A DNA stretch of 64,000 nt, taken from contig NZ_CP015199.1 of the NCBI RefSeq assembly GCF_001648155.1, positions 3,605,001 through 3,669,000 of the forward strand, read 5' to 3'. Below, in pieces: positions 30,040-36,771 of the stretch. The translations under genes and the position numbers were made by a program. Numbering within the stretch: position 1 is the stretch's first letter; each line of letters begins with the position of its first letter. This DNA comes from Chryseobacterium glaciei (lineage in GTDB: Bacteria > Bacteroidota > Bacteroidia > Flavobacteriales > Weeksellaceae). The notes under the pieces are model-generated. The model was not told the origin of the DNA. It was given only the letters and a program-made list of their open reading frames with translations, and made no database searches.

Positions 30040-30061
30040 ACTTTCAAAAATTATTGAAACT
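30040..30061 (+). promoter_or_regulatory. Second GbsR-type operator
   Basis: ACTTTCAA-N6-TTGAAACT, one base different from the 29433-29454 dyad and with the same 6-nt spacing. It lies 15 nt before the first membrane gene. A single half-site ACTTTCAA also occurs at 30846-30853, about 55 nt before the third membrane gene. Confidence 0.65.
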
Positions 30062-30075
30062 ATAATATTTATAAA

Positions 30076-30420
30076 ATGTTCAATATAATTTCATACATGC
30101 TTTTTCTTTCTATCAGTTCGTATATCACGATCGATGTGGGGCGAAGATGTTTCAATTCCGGAAAAGTCTATTTGGAATATCTGATCAAAGACAAACATTT
30201 TTGCTTAACGGTCAACAGAATACTTTTAGGGAGTTATTATTTGGTCAACCTCGGCTATATCGCTATCAGCTTGAGTTCTTGGGGGGAAATAATAAGTATG
30301 GACGAAGTTTTGGCAACCGTTTTTAGCCGTATCGGATACATCATTTTGATTCTTTGCTTTTTACATTTTACAAATATTCTCATGCTTTATATTTTAAGAA
30401 AAAAATTAACAATAAAATAA
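30076..30420 (+). CDS. Small membrane protein of the GbsR cluster (paralogue 1)
   Basis: 114 residues with about three membrane segments (roughly 2-18, 48-68, 85-106). The second half (VNRILLGSYYLVNLGYIAISL, VLATVFSRIGYIILILCFLHFTNI) parallels the following gene (TNSLFKIGFYLLNIGFALCII, VVAVSRKIGGFSIYLGIMMLLNL), so the two are diverged tandem paralogues. Family not recognised; a role as a two-subunit membrane complex controlled by the regulator is only a guess. Confidence 0.7.
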   Translation: MFNIISYMLFLSISSYITIDVGRRCFNSGKVYLEYLIKDKHFCLTVNRILLGSYYLVNLGYIAISLSSWGEIISMDEVLATVFSRIGYIILILCFLHFTNILMLYILRKKLTIK

Positions 30421-30427
30421 AATTATC

Positions 30428-30829
30428 ATGACTGCAACTATCCTTACCCAAACGTACAACTTTTCAGCGTACATGATCTACTTACCAATTGTAATCGCGC
30501 TTACAGTTTTGGTTTCTCAATTTCTGTTTAAAAATTCAAAAACTTTTATGATTGATATTTTTCACCAGAAAGAAGACATCGCAATGGCAACAAATTCACT
30601 CTTTAAAATTGGTTTTTACCTTTTAAATATTGGATTTGCCTTATGTATTATTGAGTTTTTTCAAATCGAAACCGTTGAAAGGTTGGTCGTCGCAGTAAGT
30701 AGAAAAATTGGTGGATTCTCTATCTATCTGGGAATAATGATGCTTTTAAACCTGTTACTTTTCTTGAAAGGCCGTAAACACGCAATGAACAAAGAAAAAC
30801 AAATTCAAAATGAAAACATTGATCTTTAA
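30428..30829 (+). CDS. Small membrane protein of the GbsR cluster (paralogue 2)
   Basis: 133 residues, 7 nt after the previous gene. About three membrane helices (roughly 14-34, 55-75, 95-112), then a basic tail ending NENIDL. The two C-terminal helices resemble those of the preceding protein. The tail sequence and the nucleotides around the stop are repeated in the next gene (NENINL). Function unknown. Confidence 0.7.
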   Translation: MTATILTQTYNFSAYMIYLPIVIALTVLVSQFLFKNSKTFMIDIFHQKEDIAMATNSLFKIGFYLLNIGFALCIIEFFQIETVERLVVAVSRKIGGFSIYLGIMMLLNLLLFLKGRKHAMNKEKQIQNENIDL

Positions 30830-30907
30830 AATTTGGATGTATTTCACTTTCAAATTTCAAAATAAACGAACACGAGGCGATTTTTTAAACCTTTAAAATT
30901 CATAGCC

Positions 30908-31327
30908 ATGAAAACTATTTTAACACACGATTCAAAAATCCAGCAAGGAGTTATCTTATTATTTATATTGACGATTTTGATCGCTGTATTGTCAAAGAAA
31001 GAATTTCTCGCTTTTGCAATAATCATTGAATTTTTTATCATTGCATTTGTACAATACACTTTGAATATTATTAAGTTTTTCAATAAAAAATATATAAAAA
31101 CAGAGTCTAGAAAGGTTTATATGTTTCTTTCAACATATGTAGTTATAGGCGTTTTTATATGGATATTTGCTTGTGTTTTTTATATAAAAGGTTTAAAAGA
31201 TATTTTTGAAATATTGGTTTTCACTTGGCTCATTCTTTCTCCTGTTCTTATTTTACAATCCTTATGTATTAGTTTTTTTGATGCTAAAAATCATAAAGGC
31301 GTAATAAATGAAAACATAAATCTTTAA
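30908..31327 (+). CDS. Four-helix membrane protein of unknown function
   Basis: 139 residues with about four hydrophobic segments (VILLFILTILIAVL; FLAFAIIIEFFIIAFVQYTL; TYVVIGVFIWIFACVFYI; ILVFTWLILSPVLILQSL). It ends NENINL, as the previous gene ends NENIDL. Its start is embedded in the 25-nt block TTTAAAATTCATAGCC plus ATGAAAACT that recurs before the next gene. Family not recognised. Confidence 0.65.
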   Translation: MKTILTHDSKIQQGVILLFILTILIAVLSKKEFLAFAIIIEFFIIAFVQYTLNIIKFFNKKYIKTESRKVYMFLSTYVVIGVFIWIFACVFYIKGLKDIFEILVFTWLILSPVLILQSLCISFFDAKNHKGVINENINL

Positions 31328-31338
31328 AATTCATAGCC

Positions 31339-31716
31339 ATGAAAACTTTCATTAAAAATGATTTCTACATTCAAGTTTATTTTCTTGTCGGAGGATTACT
31401 TTCAATATTTGTAGGAATAGCAGTTGGTTGGGGAATAATGCCATTTTACTTTGTTGTAGGAATTCCTCAATTAATTAGTTTTTTACTCAAAATTTTTCAA
31501 AAGAAAAAAAAGACTATAAGCTACATCATTTATGGACTTTTTATAATGCCTGTCTGGATTTCATTCTTAATAATGTTTATGTTTAAGAATAATCATGAAG
31601 TCACCAATTTTTTTGGAACTATTTTAATTGCATCTCTTTTATACAGCCCTTTCTTAGCTATTCTATATGTCTACGACAATTACAAATTATATCAATCTTT
31701 AAATCAGCACAAATGA
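31339..31716 (+). CDS. Four-helix membrane protein of unknown function, paralogue-like
   Basis: 125 residues, about four membrane helices (YFLVGGLLSIFVGIAVGW; FYFVVGIPQLISFLL; IIYGLFIMPVWISFLIMFMF; TILIASLLYSPFLAILYVY). Its 5' junction repeats that of the previous gene, and both share helix spacing, which suggests an old tandem duplication. Its TGA overlaps the ATG of the DCC-family gene (ATGA, 31713-31716), so the two are translationally coupled. Function unknown. Confidence 0.65.
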   Translation: MKTFIKNDFYIQVYFLVGGLLSIFVGIAVGWGIMPFYFVVGIPQLISFLLKIFQKKKKTISYIIYGLFIMPVWISFLIMFMFKNNHEVTNFFGTILIASLLYSPFLAILYVYDNYKLYQSLNQHK

Positions 31717-32525
31717 AAACTTTAAAAAACCACACCCTCATCTACGACAATGAATGCCCCATGTGCAACATCTATTCAAAAGGTTTTACAAAATGCGGAA
31801 TGCTTGATGAAAACGGAAGAGAAGCCTTTACAGAATTGTCTTTGAAGAATAAAAATTTAATAGATTTCAAACGTGCAAAAAACGAAATCGCTTTGGTCGA
31901 TCACAACAAAAACGAAGTGATTTACGGATTAGATAGTTTATTATTAATTATTGGAAATTCCTTCCCATTATTAGAAAAAATTGCCAGAATACGACCTCTG
32001 TATTGGTTTTTCAAAAAGCTGTATTCTTTTGTTTCTTACAATCGAAAACAGATCATTCCATCAAAAAAAGATGATACAGACCAATCTTGTATTCCTGATT
32101 TTAATTTGAAATACAGAATCGCATACATTACATTCGTTGTATTTTTCTCAGCTTATATTTTGAGTTTGTTTACAGTAAAATTAGGATTGAATCTAGGACA
32201 TAATTTTTTAAGAGAATTTATAGTTTGTTTAGGTCAAATTGCTTGGCAAACTACATTTTTAAAAGCTTATTTAAAAGAAAAATTTTGGAATTATCTTGGT
32301 AATATGATGACCGTTTCAATGATTGGAACATTACTTTTAATTCCTGTTTTATTCATCAACTTAAATCCAATTTTCAACATTATTTACTTCGGAATCGTAG
32401 TTTCCATAATGTTTTTGGAGCATTTGAGAAGGTGCAAAATTTTAAAATTAAATTATCTTCCAACAATTTCCTGGACTCTTTTCAGAATGACAGCTTTAGC
32501 AATAATTATTTGGTTAAATTTTTAA
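31713..32525 (+). CDS. DCC1-like thiol-disulfide oxidoreductase (DUF393) with C-terminal membrane domain
   Basis: 270 residues. The N-terminal DCC motif is visible as Y11-D12-N-E-C15-P-M-C18, where C15-x-x-C18 is the thioredoxin-like redox pair. DUF393 proteins share this opening and about 110 residues. Residues 125-270 form four membrane helices ending in a short charged tail, a common DCC extension. In other bacteria such genes neighbour SRPBCC, DUF2071 and TIGR01777 genes, as here. Substrate unknown. Confidence 0.85.
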   Translation: MKTLKNHTLIYDNECPMCNIYSKGFTKCGMLDENGREAFTELSLKNKNLIDFKRAKNEIALVDHNKNEVIYGLDSLLLIIGNSFPLLEKIARIRPLYWFFKKLYSFVSYNRKQIIPSKKDDTDQSCIPDFNLKYRIAYITFVVFFSAYILSLFTVKLGLNLGHNFLREFIVCLGQIAWQTTFLKAYLKEKFWNYLGNMMTVSMIGTLLLIPVLFINLNPIFNIIYFGIVVSIMFLEHLRRCKILKLNYLPTISWTLFRMTALAIIIWLNF

Positions 32526-32538
32526 AAACAGCTCAAAA

Positions 32539-32584
32539 GAGTCCCAACGGGACGATTTAGCAAAGGATAGGATGCAATCCTATC
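32539..32584. repeat. Double-hairpin REP-like repeat, copy 1
   Basis: Two adjacent hairpins: GTCCC-AAC-GGGAC (32541-32553) and GATAGGAT-N3-ATCCTATC (32566-32584). Same plan as the copies at 33055 and 34915. It lies in the 80-nt gap between the DCC and SRPBCC genes. Confidence 0.7.
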
Positions 32585-32605
32585 AACCTAAAAAATAAAT
32601 AAAAA

Positions 32606-33076
32606 ATGTCAACAATCCATTTAAAAACAATCATCAAAGCCGATATTCACACCGTTTTCGATTTAGCAAGAGACATTGATTTACATCAAAAATCAACTTT
32701 CAAAACAGGCGAAAAAGCAATTGCAGGGAGAACTTCAGGATTAATTGAAGAAGGCGAAACGGTGACCTGGCGGGCAAAACATTTAGGTATTTATCAAACA
32801 CACACTTCAAAGATTGTCAGCATGGAAAAACCTTATCAATTCACAGATATGATGTTGAAAGGAACTTTTAAATCATTTAAACATCAACATATTTTTAACC
32901 AAGAGGGCAAAAACACAATAATGACTGACATTCTCGAATTTGAATCTCCATTTGGAATCATTGGAAAACTTTTCAACCATTTTTTTCTTAAAAATTATAT
33001 GAAAAATTTTCTGGTAGAACGAAATAAATTAATCAAAATTACGGCAGAATCTAAGAGCCACAAAGTGGCGACTTAA
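32606..33076 (+). CDS. SRPBCC (START-like) domain protein
   Basis: 156 residues. The pattern HLKTIIKADIHTVFDLARDIDLHQKS, GETVTWRAKHLGIYQTHTSKI, FTDMMLKGTFKSFKHQHIF and DILEFESPFGIIGKL is the helix-grip cyclase/dehydrase type, as in the SRPBCC proteins paired with TIGR01777 epimerases. It binds a hydrophobic ligand in a cavity; substrate unknown. The last seven codons (KSHKVAT) and the stop are supplied by a double-hairpin repeat, so the native C-terminus may have been replaced when the repeat landed. Confidence 0.85.
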   Translation: MSTIHLKTIIKADIHTVFDLARDIDLHQKSTFKTGEKAIAGRTSGLIEEGETVTWRAKHLGIYQTHTSKIVSMEKPYQFTDMMLKGTFKSFKHQHIFNQEGKNTIMTDILEFESPFGIIGKLFNHFFLKNYMKNFLVERNKLIKITAESKSHKVAT

Positions 33077-33100
33077 TAAAGAATAGGATAAAATCCTATT
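33055..33100. repeat. Double-hairpin REP-like repeat, copy 2, overlapping a coding end
   Basis: GCCAC-AAA-GTGGC (33057-33069) and AATAGGAT-AAA-ATCCTATT (33082-33100). The first hairpin lies inside the SRPBCC reading frame and provides its final residues and stop codon. Confidence 0.75.
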
Positions 33101-33140
33101 AAATATATCAATCAACCAATTAATAACAAAAAACAACACA

Positions 33141-33845
33141 ATGAACTTCCTAAAAGCCGAATGGCGAAAATTAGCAATCATAAACTACGAAATCAATCCA
33201 GAAATTCTATTAAAATATCTTCCTGAAGGCACAGAACTCGATTTTTATAAAGAAAAATGTTACGTAAGCTTGGTTGGTTTTATGTTTTTAAACACAAAAT
33301 TATTAGGGTTTCCAATTCCTTTTCACAGAAATTTTGAAGAAGTCAATTTGAGATTTTATGTAAAGAAAAAAGAAGGTAATGAGTATAAAAGAGGTGTAGT
33401 TTTCATCAAAGAAATTGTTCCGAAACCTGCTTTGAGTTTTGTCGCGAATTCAATTTACAAAGAAAATTACAAAACAATGCCGATGAAAAATTTTATTAAT
33501 GAAAAAGATGGAGAACTATTAATAAAATACTCTTGGAAAGATAAAACTTGGCATTCTATAGAAATCACAGCTGAAAACGAACCATTACCAATGGAAAATA
33601 ATTCAGAATTTGAATTTATTACCGAACATTATTTCGGTTTCACAAAAAGAGAAAATAAAACCTCAGAATACGAAGTCTGTCATCCAAAATGGAATTATTA
33701 TTTAGTCAAAAATCATCAGCTCGAAATTGATTTTAATAAGATCTACGGAAAAGATTTTGAATTTTTAAATGATCAAAAGCCAATTTCCGTAATGCTTGCA
33801 GAAGGCTCTGAAATACAAGTTAAAACTAAGAAATATCTGGCTTAA
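33141..33845 (+). CDS. DUF2071 (YqjF-like) protein
   Basis: 234 residues. The opening (FLKAEWRKLAIINYEINPEIL, LLKYLPEGTELDFYKEKCYVSLVGFMF as separate strands, GFPIPFHRNFEEVNLRFYV) is the standard DUF2071/YqjF signature. Members are cytoplasmic, related to acetoacetate decarboxylase by fold, and of unknown substrate. It lies between the SRPBCC and epimerase genes and is probably cotranscribed with them. Confidence 0.85.
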   Translation: MNFLKAEWRKLAIINYEINPEILLKYLPEGTELDFYKEKCYVSLVGFMFLNTKLLGFPIPFHRNFEEVNLRFYVKKKEGNEYKRGVVFIKEIVPKPALSFVANSIYKENYKTMPMKNFINEKDGELLIKYSWKDKTWHSIEITAENEPLPMENNSEFEFITEHYFGFTKRENKTSEYEVCHPKWNYYLVKNHQLEIDFNKIYGKDFEFLNDQKPISVMLAEGSEIQVKTKKYLA

Positions 33846-33875
33846 AATATATTCAAAAACAGCTAGTATTAGCGC

Positions 33876-33907
33876 TGTCATGCTGAGTTTGTCGAAGCAT
33901 CTCAACA
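33876..33907. repeat. Dispersed GTCATGCTGAG-type repeat fragment
   Basis: TGTCATGCTGAG...CGAAGCATCTCAAC folds as an imperfect hairpin (GATGCTTCG against GTCATGC plus GAG/CTC ends). I recall sequences of this kind scattered in many Bacteroidota genomes; only one copy is in this window, so family membership is from memory. Confidence 0.4.
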
Positions 33908-33950
33908 AAAAAACATTAACTTGCAACCAACAACTATCAACCAAACCAAA

Positions 33951-34844
33951 ATGAAAATAATCATCGCCGCCGGAACCGGATTTCTCGGAAAAAATCTTGA
34001 AAAATATTTTACAGAAAAAGGAAATGAAGTTTATATTTTAACAAGAAATCCGAAACGTAAAAACGAAATTCATTGGGATGCCAAAACTTTAGGCGAATGG
34101 GAAAATTTGCTTGAAAATTCTGATGTTTTAATCAATCTCGCAGGAAAATCTGTCGATTGTCGATATACCGAGAAAAACAAAAAGGAAATTTATTCTTCAA
34201 GAATTGAAAGTACAAGAGTTCTTCAACAAGCCGTTGATCAATGTGTTAATAAACCTAAAGTTTGGTTGAATGCAAGTTCAGCAACAATTTACACACACTC
34301 AGAAACACAATTAAATACAGAAGAAAACGGAATCATTGGTGACGATTTTTCCATGAATATCTGCAAAAGCTGGGAAAAAGAATTTTTTACTATTAAAAAT
34401 GAAAATGTACGAAAAGTAGCGTTACGAACTTCAATTGTTTTAGGTAATAATGGGGGTGCTTTTCCAAAATTAAAATTAATTACAAAATTAGGATTGGGCG
34501 GAAAACAGGGAAGAGGAAATCAAAATGTAAGCTGGATTCACATCGATGATTTTTGTAAAGCGATCGAACACATTATTGATAACGAAAATATATTCGGAGT
34601 AATCAACATAACTGCTCCAAATCCTTTATCTAACGAAGAATTTATGAGGAAATTAAGAAAAGAAATGAAAATCCCATTTGGATTAAATGCTCCTGTTTGG
34701 CAATTAGAAATAGCGTCAATTTTCTTAAAAACCGAAACAGAATTATTATTAAAAAGCAGAAACGTTTATCCCGAAAAATTAATCAAAAACGGATTTGAAT
34801 TTTCTTATCCAAATATCGAATCTGCATTTAGAAATTTGATTTAA
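33951..34844 (+). CDS. TIGR01777 family NAD-dependent epimerase/dehydratase
   Basis: 297 residues from the ATG at 33951; a TTG ten codons earlier was rejected because the family begins MKIIIAAGTGFLGKNL. The Rossmann motif G-x-G-F-L-G is at the start, followed by VYILTRNP, SDVLINLAGKSVDCRY, SRIESTRVL, RTSIVLGNNGGAFPKL, GRGNQNVSWIHIDDF and GVINITAPNP, all typical of TIGR01777 SDR proteins. Function is unknown; it often accompanies SRPBCC and DCC proteins. It is the last gene of the GbsR cluster. Confidence 0.9.
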   Translation: MKIIIAAGTGFLGKNLEKYFTEKGNEVYILTRNPKRKNEIHWDAKTLGEWENLLENSDVLINLAGKSVDCRYTEKNKKEIYSSRIESTRVLQQAVDQCVNKPKVWLNASSATIYTHSETQLNTEENGIIGDDFSMNICKSWEKEFFTIKNENVRKVALRTSIVLGNNGGAFPKLKLITKLGLGGKQGRGNQNVSWIHIDDFCKAIEHIIDNENIFGVINITAPNPLSNEEFMRKLRKEMKIPFGLNAPVWQLEIASIFLKTETELLLKSRNVYPEKLIKNGFEFSYPNIESAFRNLI

Positions 34845-34885
34845 ACACAAAAAGCACAAATGTTTTCACAGATAAACACAAAAAC
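34843..34885. repeat. Solo arm of the 7.8-kb inverted repeat family
   Basis: AACACAAAAAGCACAAATG... closely resembles the left arm at 7808-7849 (ACACAAAT units with TTTTCACA), but no inverted partner lies nearby. Probably a degraded copy. Confidence 0.5.
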
Positions 34886-34914
34886 TTAAAATTAAATTGA
34901 AAAAAGTAATATAT

Positions 34915-34960
34915 GAGCCACAAAATGGCGATTTATTTAAGGATAGGATAAAATCCTATT
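34915..34960. repeat. Double-hairpin REP-like repeat, copy 3
   Basis: GAGCCACAAAATGGC (first hairpin, one imperfect pair) and GATAGGAT-N3-ATCCTATT (second). Nearly identical to copy 2 over 46 nt, in the same orientation. Confidence 0.7.
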
Positions 34961-35062
34961 AACAAACCAATTAGATAAAACAGATTAAAAATCAAAATTT
35001 CCCGAAACACAACCATTTGCCAGTTCACAAATGATGATTAAATTAGCGAAAACTAAACTGCA

Positions 35063-36505
35063 ATGTTAATCAGACAAAAAGTAAAAACCATATTTCTTTC
35101 ATCATTCCTCATATCATCTACTTTTTTTTCACAGGCTCACAATGTTTCGGAGGGCTACCAAAAACCAACTGATCCGCTTGTTATTCAGAATCTTGAAAAC
35201 TGGCAGGATTTAAAATTCGGGCTTTTCATGCATTGGGGAACGTACAGCCAATGGGGAATTGTGGAAAGTTGGAGTCTTTGCCCCGAAGACGAATCATGGA
35301 CGCAACGTAAACCCGAACACGGAAAATCTTACAATGAATACGTGAAAAACTATGAAAATCTTCAGACGACTTTCAATCCGACTCAATTTAATCCGCAAAA
35401 ATGGGCAGATGCGACCAAAAAAGCAGGAATGAAATATGTGGTTTTTACAACAAAGCATCACGACGGTTTTGCAATGTTCGATACCCAACAGTCTGATTAT
35501 AAAATTACTTCCTCAAAAATGCCTTTTTCTAAAAATCCGAAAGCGGATGTAACGAAAGAGATTTTCAATACATTTAGAAAAGAAGGTTTCAAAATCGGAG
35601 CTTATTTCTCAAAACCCGATTGGCACTCTGATGATTATTGGTGGTCGTATTTTCCGCCGAAAGACCGAAATGTGAATTATGATCCAAAAAAATATCCTGA
35701 AAGATGGGAAAACTTTAAAAAATTCACATTTAATCAGCTAAACGAGATCACTTCAAACTACGGTAAAATCGATATTCTTTGGCTAGACGGAGGTTGGGTT
35801 CGCCCATTCAACACCATCGATCAAAAAGTAGAATGGCAGAGAACGATCAAAGTTGAACAAGATATTGACATGGATAAAATAGGTACAATGGCTCGCAAAA
35901 ATCAACCCGGAATTATCATTGTAGACCGCACCGTTCCCGGAAAATGGGAAAATTATGTGACGCCTGAACAAGCCGTTCCTGAACAGGCACTTTCGATTCC
36001 ATGGGAGAGCTGTATCACGATGGGAGATTCGTTTTCATATGTTCCGAATGATAATTACAAATCGTCTCAGAAAATTATTGAAACTTTAGTTAAAATCATT
36101 TCGAGAGGTGGAAATTATCTGATGAATATTGCTCCCGGACCCAACGGAGACTATGATGCTATCGTTTATGAAAGATTAAAGGAAATCTCAACTTGGATGG
36201 ATAAAAATCAGTCCGCTGTTTTTGCAACAAGAGCTGTTGCACCTTATCATGAAGGAGATTTTTATTATACTCAAAGCAAAGACGGAAAAACAGTTAATAT
36301 TTTTCACATTGATGAAAAAACGAATTATCAGGCTCCATCAACGTTAAATTTTCAAATTCCTGAAAATTTTAAACCAAAATCATTGAAAATATTAGGAATT
36401 TCCTCAAAAATTCAATGGAAAAAAACAGGAAATTTTATTGAAATAAATTTACCAAAAGAAAGAACACAATTAAAATATTCAACTGTAATTCAAATAACAC
36501 AATAG
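35063..36505 (+). CDS. GH29 alpha-L-fucosidase, secreted
   Basis: 480 residues with a signal peptide (about 1-24). GH29 hallmarks: LKFGLFMHWGTYS near the N-terminus, KYVVFTTKHHDGFAMFDT (active-site His pair), GAYFSKPDW and ILWLDGGW, whose Asp242 is the expected nucleophile. The C-terminal part forms a small beta-sandwich. It removes terminal alpha-L-fucose from glycans. It precedes a GH3 enzyme in the same direction and both are secreted, which fits host- or plant-glycan degradation; a 266-nt spacer separates them, so cotranscription is uncertain. Confidence 0.93.
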   Translation: MLIRQKVKTIFLSSFLISSTFFSQAHNVSEGYQKPTDPLVIQNLENWQDLKFGLFMHWGTYSQWGIVESWSLCPEDESWTQRKPEHGKSYNEYVKNYENLQTTFNPTQFNPQKWADATKKAGMKYVVFTTKHHDGFAMFDTQQSDYKITSSKMPFSKNPKADVTKEIFNTFRKEGFKIGAYFSKPDWHSDDYWWSYFPPKDRNVNYDPKKYPERWENFKKFTFNQLNEITSNYGKIDILWLDGGWVRPFNTIDQKVEWQRTIKVEQDIDMDKIGTMARKNQPGIIIVDRTVPGKWENYVTPEQAVPEQALSIPWESCITMGDSFSYVPNDNYKSSQKIIETLVKIISRGGNYLMNIAPGPNGDYDAIVYERLKEISTWMDKNQSAVFATRAVAPYHEGDFYYTQSKDGKTVNIFHIDEKTNYQAPSTLNFQIPENFKPKSLKILGISSKIQWKKTGNFIEINLPKERTQLKYSTVIQITQ

Positions 36506-36771
36506 TTGAATTTGTAAACTTTTTTTTGTCTTAAAATGACATAGGAAATCGGAGCGTTAAGAAAATAAAGTCTGTGAACGTTAAGAAAATTCTACTGTTT
36601 GAGCGCGACACAAATCGTGAACTGAAAAACCACTATTAAATTCGCGCGAGTTTTAGAATTTTTAGAGAACAGATTTTATTTTTAGCGGAGGGTTCCAAGT
36701 CTTGAACTTTTGGTTCTTTTGTTTCTTTTGTTTCAAGACAAAAGAACTGATTTTAAACTAAATTATTTACG
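36506..36771. repeat. Intergenic region with dispersed-repeat-like sequence
   Basis: Contains two direct copies of GTTAAGAAAAT (36557, 36580) and, near the GH3 gene, a TTCTTTTG repeat facing CAAAAGAA (36716-36747), which can form a hairpin (TTCTTTTGTTTC...AGACAAAAGAAC). The more GC-rich tract GCGGAGGGTTCCAAGTC stands out from its surroundings. I recall similar text before genes in Chryseobacterium, but only one copy is here. Confidence 0.35.
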
